Below, in pieces: positions 10,993-22,389 of a stretch of DNA of 64,000 nt. Within the stretch, counting starts at the first letter, position 1, and each line of letters begins with the position of its first letter. The notes beneath the pieces were generated by a model. It saw only the letters and a program-made list of their open reading frames with translations, was not told where the DNA came from and searched no databases. Made by a program: the position numbers and the translations under genes. This stretch comes from Branchiostoma floridae. Taxonomy: Eukaryota > Chordata > Leptocardii > Amphioxiformes > Branchiostomatidae. The stretch covers positions 18,279,164 to 18,343,163 of the forward strand of contig NC_049987.1 of assembly GCF_000003815.2 (NCBI RefSeq), read 5' to 3'.

Positions 10993-13893
10993 ATGACATG
11001 GCGTATACCTCTACAGAACAACAGATACCTGACTCTGATAAGCACATACGCACCCACACTTGTTGCTAGTGATGCGGAAAAAGACTCATTCTACGAGGCC
11101 TTAAACACAGCCGTAAGAGCAGTTCCACATGCAGACAAACTGGCCATACTAGGGGACTTCAACGCCCGAGTTGGAAACAGCCATCACCTGTGGCAGAGAG
11201 TGATGGGAGTCCACGGCGTAGGCAAGTGTAACGACAACGGACTGTGCCTCCTCTCCTTCTGTGCTGAGCACGACCTCGTGATCACAAATACACTTTTTCA
11301 ACTGCGCACAATGCACAAGACCACATGGATGCATCCAAGGTCAAAAAGATGGCACATGCTGGACTATGTCCTAGTACGGCAACCTGACCGGAAAGACGTT
11401 AAAATCACACGAGTAATGAGAGGAGCACAAGGATGGACTGACCATAGAATGGTACGCACAAGACTTGAAATACACATCAAGAAACACGCACGTAAGAATG
11501 CACATGCTGGAAAACTTAACACCTGGGCCCTAGAAGACAGTGGCAAAAGAGAAGAACTACAAACGGCACTGGCCAGTCGTCTTACCCACGCACTGGAAGA
11601 CTTGCCTGCAGACACAGAGCTCCTGACCACTGCCTGGGAAGCAGTAGCCAGCACCCTCAACACCACTGCACGCCAAGTACTTGGCACCACCACTAAACGG
11701 AATAGAGACTGGTTTGACGAGCAGAGAGAGGACATACACACCCTCCTAAGGGAGCAACACTCCGCTCATGCCGCCGTCCTAAGGAGCCCATCACCAGCTA
11801 ACAGAGCCAGGCTTGCTGAAGTCCGGTCTCAAGCACAGCGAGAAATAAGGAAAATGAAAAACGAATGGTGGACCCGCCTCGCCACAGAAATACAGGGCTA
11901 CGCGGACAAGGGAAATCAGCAACAATTCTACTGTGCTCTGAAGGCTGCCTACGGGCCAAGGCGAGGTACAAACTTCCCAGTCCGAAGCGCAGATGGAACA
12001 ACCCTTATAACCGAGAAAGCTGCCATTCTGGCCCGATGGGCAGAACATTACAGACAACTCCTGAATAGACACACAGAAGTCGATGACAGTGTCCTGGACG
12101 ACGTCCCAAAGCTCCCAGTGCTGGAGAGTATCGATGATCCCCCAACACTTGAAGAGGTGAAGGCATCAGTGAACTCCCTCAAAAACAACAAGGCAGCAGG
12201 CCCTGATGAAGTTCCAGGTGAAATCCTGCGGCACGGTGGTGAGGCAGTTGCCCTCTGTCTGCACTTCTTCGTGGTGGCTTGCTGGAACTCAGGCTGTGTC
12301 CCTCAGCAATGGAAAGACGCAGACCTTGTCAGCATCTACAAGAAGAAGGGAGATAGGGCATCCTGTAGCAACAGTCGTGGCATCTCACTCCTGTCAAGCG
12401 CGGGCAAGGTGCTCTCTAGGATCATGCTCCTGAGACTCATCAAGGCAGTAGCGGAAGAGGTCCTCCCAGAAATCCAGTGCGGCTTCAGAAAGGACCGCAG
12501 CACTGTCGACATGATCTTCGTACTTAGACAAGTTCAGGAGAAATGCAGGGAACAACACCAGGATCTCTACATGGTCTTTATAGACCTAACCAAGGCCTTC
12601 GATACAGTAAACAGGCCGTTGCTGTGGGAGGTACTGGGGAGATTTGGTTGTCCCGACAGGTTCCTAAGGGTCCTTAAAGCACTGCAAGATGGAGCTAGAG
12701 TGAGAGTCATAGGCGGCGGGGGCAAGTCCGATCCCTTCGAAGTCTGCACAGGTGTTAGACAAGGATGCGTCATTGCCCCAGTGATCTTCAACTTATTCCT
12801 CGCTGCAGTGATGCTGGCAGCCAAGCAGCGAATAAAACCCGAGGACTGCCTCTCTCTCACATACCGGCTGGACGGCAACCTGTTCAACCTGCGCAGGCTG
12901 AAAGCTCACACGAGGGTCACACAAGAGGATATACTGGAGCTACAATATGCTGATGATGCTGCCGTTACTGGCTCAACAGCTGCAGGACTACAGAGAAACC
13001 TCAACACACTGGATGATACCTATACACGGGCTGGGCTTCTCATTAACTGTGGTAAGACGGAGGCCATGGACCTGGGACGGCCTGGTACAGAGCCTGCCGC
13101 GTTCTCCATCAAAGACACAGCACTGAAGAGTGTCCCAGCATTCACCTACTTAGGATCGGTGCTAAGTGTCACAGGCGACATCACGGATGAGGTGCAGAGA
13201 CGCATCGGGCTAGCCTCTTCATCCTTTGGGAGACTTGCATCCAGGGTATTTCTCAACAAGGACCTCACAATTAAAACCAAAGTGGCAGTTTACAAAGCTA
13301 TCTGTCTGTCTATCCTCTTGTACGCTAGCGAGGCCTGGACACCATACAGACGGCACATTCGCATGCTCGAGCAGTTCCACACGAGATGTCTGCAAAGAAT
13401 ACTTGGACTTAAGTGGTGGCACAAGGTCCCACATGCCGAGATTCGTCGCAGGGCTGACATCGAACCACTGGAAACACTGCTCCTCCAGAGGCAACTCAGG
13501 TGGGCCGGCCATGTCATACGCATGCCTGGCAATCGCCTACCTAGACACATGCTGTACGGGGAACTAACCAAGGGTAAACGAACAGTAGGGGGACAGCATA
13601 AACGCTTCAAGGACAACCTGAAAGCAAACCTCAAGAAGTGTGGCATACCTCCGCAGGGTCTCGAGACCTCTGCAGCTGACAGAAACAGATGGAGACAGGA
13701 GTGTGCTGCGGGAGCTGCAAGATTCACCGCCAGCTTCAACCAGCAGTACGAAGAAAGAAGACAGCGCCGGCACCTGCCAACTAGCAACACATCCACTTCC
13801 AGCATCCACATATGCGAAGAGTGCGGCAGGACGTGCAAATCCAGAATCGGACTTACCAGCCACCAAAGAACACATGCGGTCAACCGAACGTGA
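10993..13893 (+). CDS. LINE polyprotein: endonuclease C-half, reverse transcriptase, C2H2 finger
   Basis: One open frame of 966 codons. Residues 1-160 are the second half of an APE-type endonuclease: ISTYAP near 16-21, GDFNARVG at 54-61, DYVLV at 124-128 and TDHRMV at 149-154. The reverse transcriptase follows, with GFRKDRST, FIDLTKAFDTVNR from 529, GVRQGC from 587 and the catalytic YADD at 652-655. The C-terminal region has the RWAGHVIRMP-type conserved block and ends with a C2H2 finger (C941, C944, H957, H961; CEECGRTCKSRIGL). The enzyme nicks target DNA and copies its RNA there. The first ATG is internal to the endonuclease, so the true start is lost. The frame has no stop over 2.9 kb, suggesting recent activity. 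I place it in the jockey/CR1/RTE-wide assemblage but cannot name the clade. Confidence 0.93.
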   Translation: MTWRIPLQNNRYLTLISTYAPTLVASDAEKDSFYEALNTAVRAVPHADKLAILGDFNARVGNSHHLWQRVMGVHGVGKCNDNGLCLLSFCAEHDLVITNTLFQLRTMHKTTWMHPRSKRWHMLDYVLVRQPDRKDVKITRVMRGAQGWTDHRMVRTRLEIHIKKHARKNAHAGKLNTWALEDSGKREELQTALASRLTHALEDLPADTELLTTAWEAVASTLNTTARQVLGTTTKRNRDWFDEQREDIHTLLREQHSAHAAVLRSPSPANRARLAEVRSQAQREIRKMKNEWWTRLATEIQGYADKGNQQQFYCALKAAYGPRRGTNFPVRSADGTTLITEKAAILARWAEHYRQLLNRHTEVDDSVLDDVPKLPVLESIDDPPTLEEVKASVNSLKNNKAAGPDEVPGEILRHGGEAVALCLHFFVVACWNSGCVPQQWKDADLVSIYKKKGDRASCSNSRGISLLSSAGKVLSRIMLLRLIKAVAEEVLPEIQCGFRKDRSTVDMIFVLRQVQEKCREQHQDLYMVFIDLTKAFDTVNRPLLWEVLGRFGCPDRFLRVLKALQDGARVRVIGGGGKSDPFEVCTGVRQGCVIAPVIFNLFLAAVMLAAKQRIKPEDCLSLTYRLDGNLFNLRRLKAHTRVTQEDILELQYADDAAVTGSTAAGLQRNLNTLDDTYTRAGLLINCGKTEAMDLGRPGTEPAAFSIKDTALKSVPAFTYLGSVLSVTGDITDEVQRRIGLASSSFGRLASRVFLNKDLTIKTKVAVYKAICLSILLYASEAWTPYRRHIRMLEQFHTRCLQRILGLKWWHKVPHAEIRRRADIEPLETLLLQRQLRWAGHVIRMPGNRLPRHMLYGELTKGKRTVGGQHKRFKDNLKANLKKCGIPPQGLETSAADRNRWRQECAAGAARFTASFNQQYEERRQRRHLPTSNTSTSSIHICEECGRTCKSRIGLTSHQRTHAVNRT

Positions 13894-13925
13894 CGTCATC
13901 GTCGGCAACGACGGACAGCCCTAAG

Positions 13926-14593
13926 CAGTAAGCAAGTTACGTCATAGCGGTTGTGACGGACAGGAGTTAAATGAAAATTCTTGACAGTATACGTCCGTTT
14001 TCTCATGACATTTTGTATGCTCATGCAGGTTTATGTTTTATGCATTTACTGACAGAAAAGGAAGGAACATCAGAGGATGTATAAATGTACATAGCGGCAG
14101 TTAATTGTGCCGTGTTTCTTCCTACCGGTATTTTTTACCCCCTCCCAACCACGCGCCCTTTCGCCGTGTAATTCCACGGCGTGTTACAATTACAATATTA
14201 CGCTTTTAGCAGGACAAGAGTGGCAGAAAAGTTACACAGAAGAAGTGGCAAGGGTAGGCTATAACAGCAACATGTAACTGGAGAAAATGATGCGTTGACA
14301 ATTTGTCAAATCAGTATGGCTAGAGAAATCGTCGTAAACGTACCGGTATTATGATAATAGATGTTACATGGAACTTCCATAGAACGCATGTTTCTTCCTG
14401 AATACTTTTTGTAGGAAGTTCGCATCATATTCACATTTATGCACCTGATAAATATAGATATAGAGAGATTCGATTGTATCTATAAACGAACTTACCTCAA
14501 AAGAGAACCAAGAAGTTGTAAGAACAAACAATAAGTACATTGTGTAGAATATGCACTATCCACTACATAACCAATGAATGTCTACCTACTCAC
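13926..14593. other. Intron between the LINE and TPR exon 2
   Basis: AT-rich with short ACCGGTA strings. No coding or repeat structure was recognised. Confidence 0.4.
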
Positions 14594-14959
14594 CTAACTG
14601 AAGCAGTGGCTTCCTGCTCGGTGTGCCGTGGTCCAGGTTCTCTTTAGCGTACGTCTCTAGGACACGGGCGGCGTTCCTGAGGAGTCTCACCGCCTGGTGT
14701 GTATGTGAAGTCCCCGGCGACAGGTCCATCCGCTCACGGGCCCGGTCCTGATTCATCCACGCTACTGCCAGCCGAGTCCTCATACCTTCTAAAAGGTACC
14801 TGGTACAGTGATCAGAGATGGCAGACTTTACCCCCTCAGACAAATCACAAAATACAAATCTCAAAAGAGTCAGATCTTTTCTTGCATCGTCTATCATGGC
14901 TTTCATCAGTGCCTTAGGATTATTCTGAAGGATATTTAAGATATTTAATTTTGTAAATG
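14594..14959 (-). CDS. TPR protein gene, exon 2
   Basis: Minus-strand open stretch ending at donor TTAG|GTGAGT with one base left over, which pairs with the two bases opening exon 3. It encodes a helical region (ALMKAMIDDARKDLTLLRF ... HQAVRLLRNAARVLETYAKE ... LLQL) leading into the first TPR. The upstream boundary is uncertain: CACACCAAAG (start 14959) and ATCCTTCAG (start near 14926) are both possible acceptors. Neither phase fits the exon 1 donor, so a small exon or an indel in the CA-repeat intron may be missing. Confidence 0.6.
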
Positions 14960-15032
14960 CTTTGGTGTGTAAACAAAAGAGATGTCGACCAGTCCAAAAC
15001 CACGGCCATATATCATAAAGTTCTGCTGTTGA

Positions 15033-15215
15033 GACACACACACACACACATACGCACACAAACACACACACACACACAAATTCACACACACGCACATAAA
15101 CACACAACAGACCCACACACCATATATTTTAAAGTTATGCTCTTGACACATACACACACACACCGACACATATATGCACGCAAACATACACACGCACGCA
15201 CACACATACACAGCC
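15033..15215. repeat. (CA)n-rich microsatellite cluster
   Basis: Long runs of CACACA interrupted by ACACAT and ACGCAC units lie in the intron between TPR exons 1 and 2. Open frames across it on either strand are simple-sequence artefacts. Confidence 0.95.
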
Positions 15216-15282
15216 ACCAACACACAACCTTCTCAGTGAAGGTAATGACTGTTATGATAGAATTCGAACCTATAATACCTAC

Positions 15283-15797
15283 CTTTTCTTCTTTGTGGGT
15301 CCCGTCTCTTCCATCAGTTGAACTCCCTCCCTACAGACGCTCTCTGCCTCATACAGGTCTGTCTGTAGATCAACCAGCCTAGTAAAAATCTTAGACAGCG
15401 CTTGGACCCTCTCATCTCCGTTCATGCACTCCACAACCTGTAAGGCTCTTCGCAAAGCCATGGACCGATACGCCCTCCCGAACATCTCCCCGCCGAACGA
15501 CAGTTCTGCCCGCCCGATGATTTTGTCCACATCGTCACCAGTGACTCGCCACCATTCGTGGGTAGGTGCTGCTGCTATCAGACAGGAGCTCCCGAACAAC
15601 AAAGCCATACGAAGCCATCCGATCCTTTTGAAATATTCAACTGCTTCCTGTACAAGATCCACCTTTTCAGTGTTGGGTGTCGACGGAACAACTTGCCGTA
15701 AGTTCTGATTGTCGAGGTTCTTGAGTTTAGATGGAGAATAAAGTCCTTTAAGTACGTGCCAGATTGTTACTAAACGCACCCTTGTTATAGTCGTCAT
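15283..15797 (-). CDS. TPR protein gene, exon 1
   Basis: An ATG at 15797 opens 171 codons plus two bases, ending at donor GAAAAG|GTAGGT. The peptide starts MTTITRVRLVTIWHVLKGLY and is mostly helical, with EAVEYFKRIGWLRMALLFGSS, YRSMALRRALQVVECM and LVDLQTDLYEAESVCREGV. The last stretch (A..L..DLY.AE...REG..L) is TPR-like. With the other exons it predicts a cytosolic protein of roughly 430 residues, probably a scaffold; TPRs bind other proteins. I do not recognise the exact family. The introns of this gene hold the LINE, minisatellites and E-box array. Confidence 0.65.
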
Positions 15798-16892
15798 ATC
15801 TACTACTAGATATAACGTCGACTGGTCTCAACTTTCAACATTCGCCTCGGTTCTAGAACGACATACGGTCGAACACAAAGGGTAGTCACAACCGAAGCCT
15901 TGGTAACACGCTTGACAAGTTCTAAAAACGTTCGAACAATTTCCACAACACTCAGGAATTCATTCAATCGTTTGTGACGCATAAGATATCGTTGAATGCT
16001 GAGTGTCAGCGATACAATGGCCTTATTTGGATTCTTAGAATAGTAGCTTATGCGTTATTTCTTATATTCCGTTGTTTCAGGAACAATGGCAACGGACTCA
16101 CTATATCGTTAACGTACGTGAAGATGGATGTCGAGAGAGTGACTACAAACTGTACACGATTTACTAAATATTTGACCGCTACATCTTTAACACACTGGAC
16201 AGGGATGCCATCTAGCAAGCGTGATGTTAAGTGCAAGCGTAAGACCTCTAAAGAACACCCAGATCTTAACCTGCTTAGCTTTTTCATCAGGACTTCCGTG
16301 CCTCAGTAGTGCAGACGTCACAGTTGAGTTGCGCAGTAGAGGGCGCAGATTGGGAATACGATTATGGTGCCACTTAAAATAAATCCTTGAAAATAATTTT
16401 CCCTTGAATAATTTAGCTCAACCTGGAGACTATTGGGGTTAGAAGGAAAAGGTAAGGTCTCAGCCTTCCAATTTTGGTCAAATTTTGCTCAGTTTAGCAG
16501 TTAAGTTGGCGTGCGGAAGGACTTTAGTTGTTAAGTCATATATCAGGATAAAGCTAGGGTCAAAGGTAAGGTGTCTTCCATAGAGCGAGCATTCCTCAAG
16601 TTTGAGATTACCCTTGTGATTGTTTGGTGGAGGAAAATCTTTAAGAAGGTCGCTTATTAATGCTTGGAAAATATTTGGGACCGAGAAAAAGTGGCCGGCT
16701 TAAAGAGGTGACCTTTTGGCTGGTTTGACTCTATTGTTTTGGTGGACCAATGTGTCTGCGTGATGATTCGCACTGTCATTCCGTAACCTTGCCGCACATT
16801 CGCGTATCAGTACGTATCGTTAGCGTGTCAGTGTATGTGTGTGTATGTGCGCGTGTGTGTGTGTTTGTGTTTGCATTTGTGTGTGTGTATGT

Positions 16893-16949
<57 letters not shown>

Positions 16950-18349
16950 GGGTAGAGAGGTTCAGTTTGTCAGACGACGCCACAAAATGTATATGTGGAA
17001 GGCTAAAAAAATATTCGTCGTATGCGTTCAATTAAATATACATTTGTGTTATACAACGTATATGAAAACGAACAAAATTCACAATATTAACCACAAACCG
17101 TGGTGACCAATTATTTGAATCACATGGTGTTACCATTCTCACCTTACTCAACCAGCGTTTTCCTATTGCCCCCGGCTGGATTTTTCAAAAGCTCTAACTT
17201 TAGTGTCAGTTTAATCGTCAGTGAGTTGGAATGACCTCTTTTGGGAAGGGCTTTGACTCACATTCCGGGCTACTGAAAGCAGTCGGGCTATGGCGAAGAA
17301 AGACATGTATGTGTCGAAGAAACATAGGATAACCAGGCATCCAGTTTTTACCGTGGATTTGCCGGGCTCTCTTCGGGGCAGATGACACTTTCCACCGCCG
17401 GGGTAATTGTTCGCACCCGATAGGAGTTGAATGTCAAAGGTTCTACCCAATCCACTATAGACTGGATGTCTTGTTACAAGGGACAATACTGTTGCTAGTT
17501 GTTGCTGCCTTAGTTCTAGTAAAATATTATTGACTCTCTGTACACTCAAATATATTGCAACTTATAGCCACTGTACTAAGATTCTATTCAACTGGTTCGG
17601 CATTGATTGAATAGAGTATAAATTTCACAATGCTCGGGGCAAAATCTATTATTTAACGCAGTCTCCCGAAGACTAACATATTTTAAAGACAAACTATCAC
17701 AAACGACAGTAACTAAATCAACGTTCTTCGAGGAAGGTGAAAAGATACGCCAAGAAGCAGTAGGTAAGAAGATACGCCAAAAACAAGAAACTGGAGATTG
17801 CAAAGTCATATTTAGTTGCTTGATGCACATAAATAGTTGTGGTCAATTGCAATCTACAGCTAACCGTGCACACCAACGCCACCGTGACCTCCAGAAATGA
17901 CGCTGTAGCCGCATAGTTTTCGTTCAGGACTATTCATGCCCGCCGGACTAGTTTCGCCTTGTGTGTGGCTTCTTCATATTCTCCAAGCAGAGGTTGGGGC
18001 GCGGAGACAGATTCTCTGGCAAGTATAAAATTCTGATTGAGCAGGGATGCTCTTGGGTGACATGTGACCACAAGTTGTTTTGAGAATAGGCAAAAATTCA
18101 ACGCGCACGCGGATGTCACCCATAATTTAAGTCAGCATGGCCAAAACTAATTAACTAAAAGTACTTCGATGAAGGTGAGACATCAAGGTAATAAGATACG
18201 TCATAAAGCAGTTACTCACACAACTGGAAATTGCAAAGTCATATCCAGTTGCTTGAGTTACCGATATTTGACGTAAATCAAAGCGTTACTGCACATGTAA
18301 CGTTACAAAGGAAAATGTTTGCGATGATTGATTTAAGTAGCAAGGAGAA
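15798..18349. other. Intergenic region, no gene recognised
   Basis: Upstream of the TPR gene start. It contains a (GT)n microsatellite at about 16836-16948. An open stretch near 17211-17549 on the minus strand has no domain I know. An acceptor-like TTGTTTCAG near 16080 is followed by a short open frame without homology. Confidence 0.4.
16836..16948. repeat. (GT)n microsatellite
   Basis: GTGTGT runs with a few TATGTG and TTTGTG interruptions, followed by an uninterrupted stretch of about 50 bp. Confidence 0.95.
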
Positions 18350-18520
18350 AATGGGGTAGTTTGGAGTGTTCGTAGTGGTTTTAATTGAGAAGGGGAAGAC
18401 TGGTAGAAGACAGAACAATGATTTTCGCGGTGGTTTTAATTTAAAGTTCAAATTTAAGGAATAGTTTGGAGAAATGGAGTTTTCGCCCGGCGGGTTTAAG
18501 TCCGCGGTTACCATACTCAT
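18350..18520. repeat. CGCGGT repeat family, copy 2 (degraded)
   Basis: Contains TTTTCGCGGTGGTTTTAATTT and CGGCGGGTTTAAGTCCGCGGT, related to the core of the 210-302 copy but diverged. Confidence 0.5.
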
Positions 18521-20335
18521 CGGAAGAACCGGTGCCTAAAGTTATGGACATCCGGATAGTCAGTCGGAAACCAAGGTAGTACACACCTACTTGCGACCTG
18601 GCAAGGATGAATAAGACGGACAGAACATATGTAGTGAGTTGAAGGGAGTAAGGTGGGCGGAAGTTGGAACGAAAATCTTCTCATTGGCAAAGTTTTCGGT
18701 GAATCTGTCGCTCAAAAATATAAAAACCAACCGCAAACATTTCAACATTTACAGTATATGGTTTCAACGTAACATTAGCTAATTGGCAAATTTCAATTCT
18801 TCTTTTGTTTCTATCCTGAAAGATAGTTGTATGCGTAAAGAATAATCTAGCAGGGGATTCCCCCCAGGCGTGGTAATTATAGATTCACAGCTGGTGGGTA
18901 CCGGTTTGGGCCGGCTAAATTGAGTGTCGCAACAATTAGCGCCTGCGCCTAGAAACAAGGCTTTAGACCATTGAAAACCCTTTCTTGGTGGGATCTTATG
19001 TTAAATTTGTGCATTATGGGAGTGACTGTGGTAGGAAAGACCATATACTTGTCGAATCAGTTGTAAAAGATGAGCTTACCCCATCTCTATTTTTAAACCC
19101 CTCTGACATAGTGGTTTGAGCCTAAAGGGTCAAACCAAGGGCTCTGATTAGGGAGTCTTTCTAAAGGCTATCCTTATAGGAAATTATTGCAAATGAATTT
19201 GATGAGACTGGACACAGTAGGCTATAAATTGAGGGCAAGTTTGTATGGCTAGAATTTTGGATTCTTGGGATAACGACACATTTGTTTCCTCCCTATTACA
19301 TGGGGGGAAAAAATCAAATGTAATTGTGCAATCGCCCAAATCCGGCTTGCCTCGTCACATGACGTAACATCGCCGCTAATTGATGTTTACATTTTGAGTC
19401 TAGCAGTCGTCCGCTCGTAGCAAGGATCGGACATAATTTATATGAGATATAACGTCCTTGCTCGTAGCAGTGGGGCCAGCCAGCATTTTCCTGGGGATAT
19501 TTCTCATCCTCATAGCCATAGATCGGGCTTTTCAACGTCATTGAAGGTTTTAAGGTCAGTAAATTTACCCAGGTTTGTACTGTCGTTATGAGGGCTATTG
19601 TGTTTAAGGTGTTAGAAAGAGAGTATGATTTTTTCAGTAGGGTAAATAGAGATCGCTCAAGGTCATTTTAGCCATTCTATCAGTGTTATGCCTTTTATTT
19701 GTATATGATAGCCACTACGAGGCTTTGTAATGGGTTATAGATAGCTGAATTTGGTATAAATTTGGTGAATAGTTGATCAGAAGGGAAGGCCCGATGTAAG
19801 GGTTGACATTTTCCCTTGGGAGTGCGACAGGGAAACCCTACAAATAGTATAATGGTCTCCTTGTTTGACTTTTGCTAATTTTCTTTGCAACCAGCGGTTT
19901 TAGTCTGATATGAACGCCAATTGTGTATTTTAAACCTGGCTTAAGTTTGCTACCTACGAATCTGGTATGTCTTGAGCGTCGTTCTTTTGTGAAAATCCTT
20001 GCTTTTCAAGATATAATCGACATCCGCTACATGTAAATAAGCTTTCACAACATGAGACAAACGCACCGTTTTATGCCTTTGGGGCACGTATATACATGTA
20101 TTAGGAACAACAATACTCTCCAAGCAGAGGTTAGGTTCCGACTATTTTTTGACGTTTTTATACAGTACGTTTTTATCGCGGGCTTTCTATCTTGTACGAC
20201 ATGAAGAAAACAGTACAAAAACGCCTTAAAATGACGAAAAGACAGCCGGAGCCTAACCTCCGATTGGGCAGTAGTACAACACGTGAAGCAAGTACTGTTC
20301 GTTCGTCCCATAGCCTTTTAATCAGCCGTAGGTAA
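18521..20335. other. Intergenic region, no gene recognised
   Basis: No splice-site-bounded coding stretch was recognised. A 75-codon minus-strand frame at 19314-19541 has no known motif and could be old repeat sequence. CTCCAAGCAGAGGTT near 17979 recurs near 20117, hinting at dispersed repeats. Confidence 0.35.
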
Positions 20336-20531
20336 ATGCAGAAATGTTCGCGGTGGATTAATTTTCGCGGTGACCACTTCACCGCGAACTTAAAACGACC
20401 GCGAACATCTTTCAATTATTGTATTAGACTGTAGTCTATGGTGTTACCGCGAAATTAAATCCGCCGCGAAAAGTCATTTTTACCCGCTACCGCGAAATTA
20501 AATCCGTGCGAACTTAAATGCATTTACAGTA
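20336..20531. repeat. CGCGGT palindromic repeat family, copy 3
   Basis: Inverted units GTTCGCGGTGGATTAATTT and its partners ACCGCGAACTTAAAAC and ACCGCGAAATTAAATCC, ending in TGCATTTACAGTAT as in copy 1. Confidence 0.75.
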
Positions 20532-20599
20532 TCCTGTTTATTAATTTCCCCTTTGTTTTGTTTCTTTCTATTGAAGGTCGATCGACAAATCCCATAGTC

Positions 20600-20704
20600 A
20601 TGCAGAAAACCGGTGAATGCCTGGCCAGCGAAAGCCCATGGGGGTCAACTCACCTCCAAAAACCTTTGGAAAAGCCAGCTGCAAACCTTACCACCTGTGC
20701 AGCG
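20600..20704 (+). CDS. Possible alternative or relict 5' exon of the M20 peptidase gene
   Basis: ATG at 20600 opens 35 codons ending at a perfect donor GCG|GTAAGT in phase 0. The peptide (GECLASESPWGSTHL...GKP/EKPA) is clearly homologous to the exon at 23479-23571 (GDCLASERPWGSHLNPPLGKP), which also ends in phase 0 at GTAAGT. It could splice to the same downstream exon at 23795 as an alternative first exon, or be left from a partial tandem duplication. A weak acceptor (TCTATTGAAG) precedes it, so the exon may extend upstream. Confidence 0.4.
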
Positions 20705-20759
20705 GTAAGTCGTGTCTTTTCTTAGGGAGAAATACATATGAATCTTTAATGAGGTTAGA

Positions 20760-20928
20760 ATAATGAATGAATGAATGAATGAATGAATGAATGAATGAAT
20801 GAATGAATGAATGAATGAATGAATGAATGAATGAATGAATGAATGAATGAATGAATGAATGAATGAATGAATGAATGAATGAATGAATGAATGAATGAAT
20901 GAAAGAAAGAAAGAATGAAGACCTTTAT
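20760..20928 (-). repeat. (ATTC)n tail of a LINE
   Basis: About 37 uninterrupted AATG units on the plus strand. They sit exactly at the 3' end of the minus-strand LINE fragment that follows, so I read them as that element's expanded tail. Confidence 0.9.
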
Positions 20929-21335
20929 TGTACATACCCACTGGGTTCAGTACAGGTCGCAACAAGATATACATGGAATATGTACAATGGATCTACAATA
21001 TTCAAGAATCGTATTCTGCTACGTGAATTCGACTTCTCATTTCTTTGTGATATTGAAAATATAGAATCAGATATGCTTTAAAAGTAAATGTTTGTGTAAA
21101 TTCATAAGGAATATAAATTTGCCTATATTACTTAGTTGTATAAAGTGGGGGAACATGGGTTCTATTAGTCTGTCGCTATAGAGTTCAGCTCTCTCTTTCT
21201 TGTACAAACTACATTCTACTACAAAATGATGTTCGTCTTCTAACTTATCTAGATTGCAGTATCTACATATTCGTTGTTCTAGAGGAGTGCGGTTATGTCT
21301 TCCGGTTTCAATGTGTAATTTGTATGAGGATAAAA
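20929..21335 (-). mobile_element. LINE 3' fragment (C-terminal coding end plus 3' UTR)
   Basis: On the minus strand an open stretch ending at TGA (21067-21069) reads RICRYCNLDKLEDEHHFVVEC..YKKERAELY, the C-terminal Cys/His block typical of L2/CR1/Crack-type LINEs. AATAAAGGTCTTC and the (ATTC)n tail follow. The element is strongly 5'-truncated. Confidence 0.8.
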
Positions 21336-21581
21336 ATACCAGGAATGCAACCCGCCCGTCCAGTTCATCAGCCCCCTACCCGGGATTTTTTACTGGGTTA
21401 CTGGTTCCTAAACTTCCTTGGTTTGGAAGTTTTATCAATTGGTACGACCTTAATTGTTTCGGCGAAAACTCAAAAGGCCAACTAAAAATTCCTACTAAAA
21501 ACAGAAACAAAACTATGCTTAGCAGACAGGCACACTCAGGTGAAACACCCCCAAGCAAACTCAGGTGACCTGAATACGACC

Positions 21582-21712
21582 CGAGTTGTTAGCGAGCTCT
21601 AAATTACAAAGAGGTATGACCCTGGTGCCGACGAAGAAACTCTGCCATTTGTTTTTAGGCATCAGGGTCATGCCTCCTCGTAATTTAGAGCTCGCGATCG
21701 CTGACAACTCGG
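21582..21712. repeat. Foldback element
   Basis: Arms GAGTTGTTAGCGAGCTC..AATTAC...ATGACCCTG.TGCC and the complement GGCATCAGGGTCAT...GTAATT.GAGCTCGC..GCTGACAACTC pair over about 55 bp around a short loop. Confidence 0.75.
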
Positions 21713-21929
21713 CCGAGCTAAATTCTTGATTTGTAAACGGGGCTTTAAGGGGGCTTAAGGGTGTGGAGCAGCTGCCATTCGGCGCCACCCAGGAGACCTC
21801 AATACGACAAAAGTTGCCGAATATGCGGGCAAATGACTGTATGTTTTGAACCCCTACTCTTCTCGATAATTGCGGTGGGTTCTTTAAATTACTCATGTTG
21901 TGGCTCTCCCCAAACACATTCGGAAACTT

Positions 21930-22005
21930 TTTAACGTCCTATCCGAGGGACTGCCCTAACTGCGAAGCTAGGTACTCATATTCACCTGAGTGAAGTTAGG
22001 AAAGT
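21930..22005 (-). repeat. SINE-like fragment
   Basis: On the minus strand CTTCACTCAGGTGAATATGAG, TACCTAGCTTCGCAG and CTCGGATAGG match strings in the 63315-63500 copy (CTTCACTCAGGTGAAGATGAG, CACTCGGATAGGG). Confidence 0.5.
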
Positions 22006-22389
22006 CGTACTGTAAAGCAGTACTGTAACAAGCCGCTAGATAGCCCAAAATTTAATTTTTAAGATATCAAGACCTACCCACATGCTAAGTATCAATACAA
22101 TACATGTAGGCATTTACCTGATCATCTACACCAATACGCTACCAAAAAAACAAACCGGGGCGTTGGTTTGCGATTTTCAACGTTGGCTATTAGTTCTCTT
22201 ATGCAGGGATAGGGATTTTGCCGGAGGAGGGAGTTTGCCGAGGAAGGTACTTTGCCGTGGAAGGTAGTTTTGCCCCGCATCGTTCGCTAAGATGATACGC
22301 AGTCGCCAAAAATAGGTGTCAGCATATTTAGATTATAGATTACAGCATTGCCTAGGGCTTGCGCGGGGACTTAACTAAAAGATACTGTT

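Larger units (their letters stand above)
9725..13925 (+). mobile_element. 5'-truncated non-LTR retrotransposon (LINE), interrupted by a DNA transposon
   Basis: Endonuclease-like coding sequence begins near 9730. A +1/-1 frame change falls at about 9745, where CYRGGF-like and SLTEEGEGY-like frames meet. It continues to 9879, is broken by an insertion at 9882-10978, and resumes to the stop at 13893. The element lies in the TPR gene intron in the opposite orientation to that gene. The start of the endonuclease and any 5' UTR are missing, as usual for incomplete reverse transcription. Its 3' end is uncertain; no long A tail was seen. Confidence 0.85.

Noticed and set aside
13290-13908. Minus-strand frames of 114-197 codons
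   Set aside because: They lie antisense to the reverse-transcriptase frame of the LINE and carry no domain.
14957-15382. His/Thr-rich frames across the CA tracts
   Set aside because: Simple-sequence translation of (CA)n; only the flanking TPR exons are supported.
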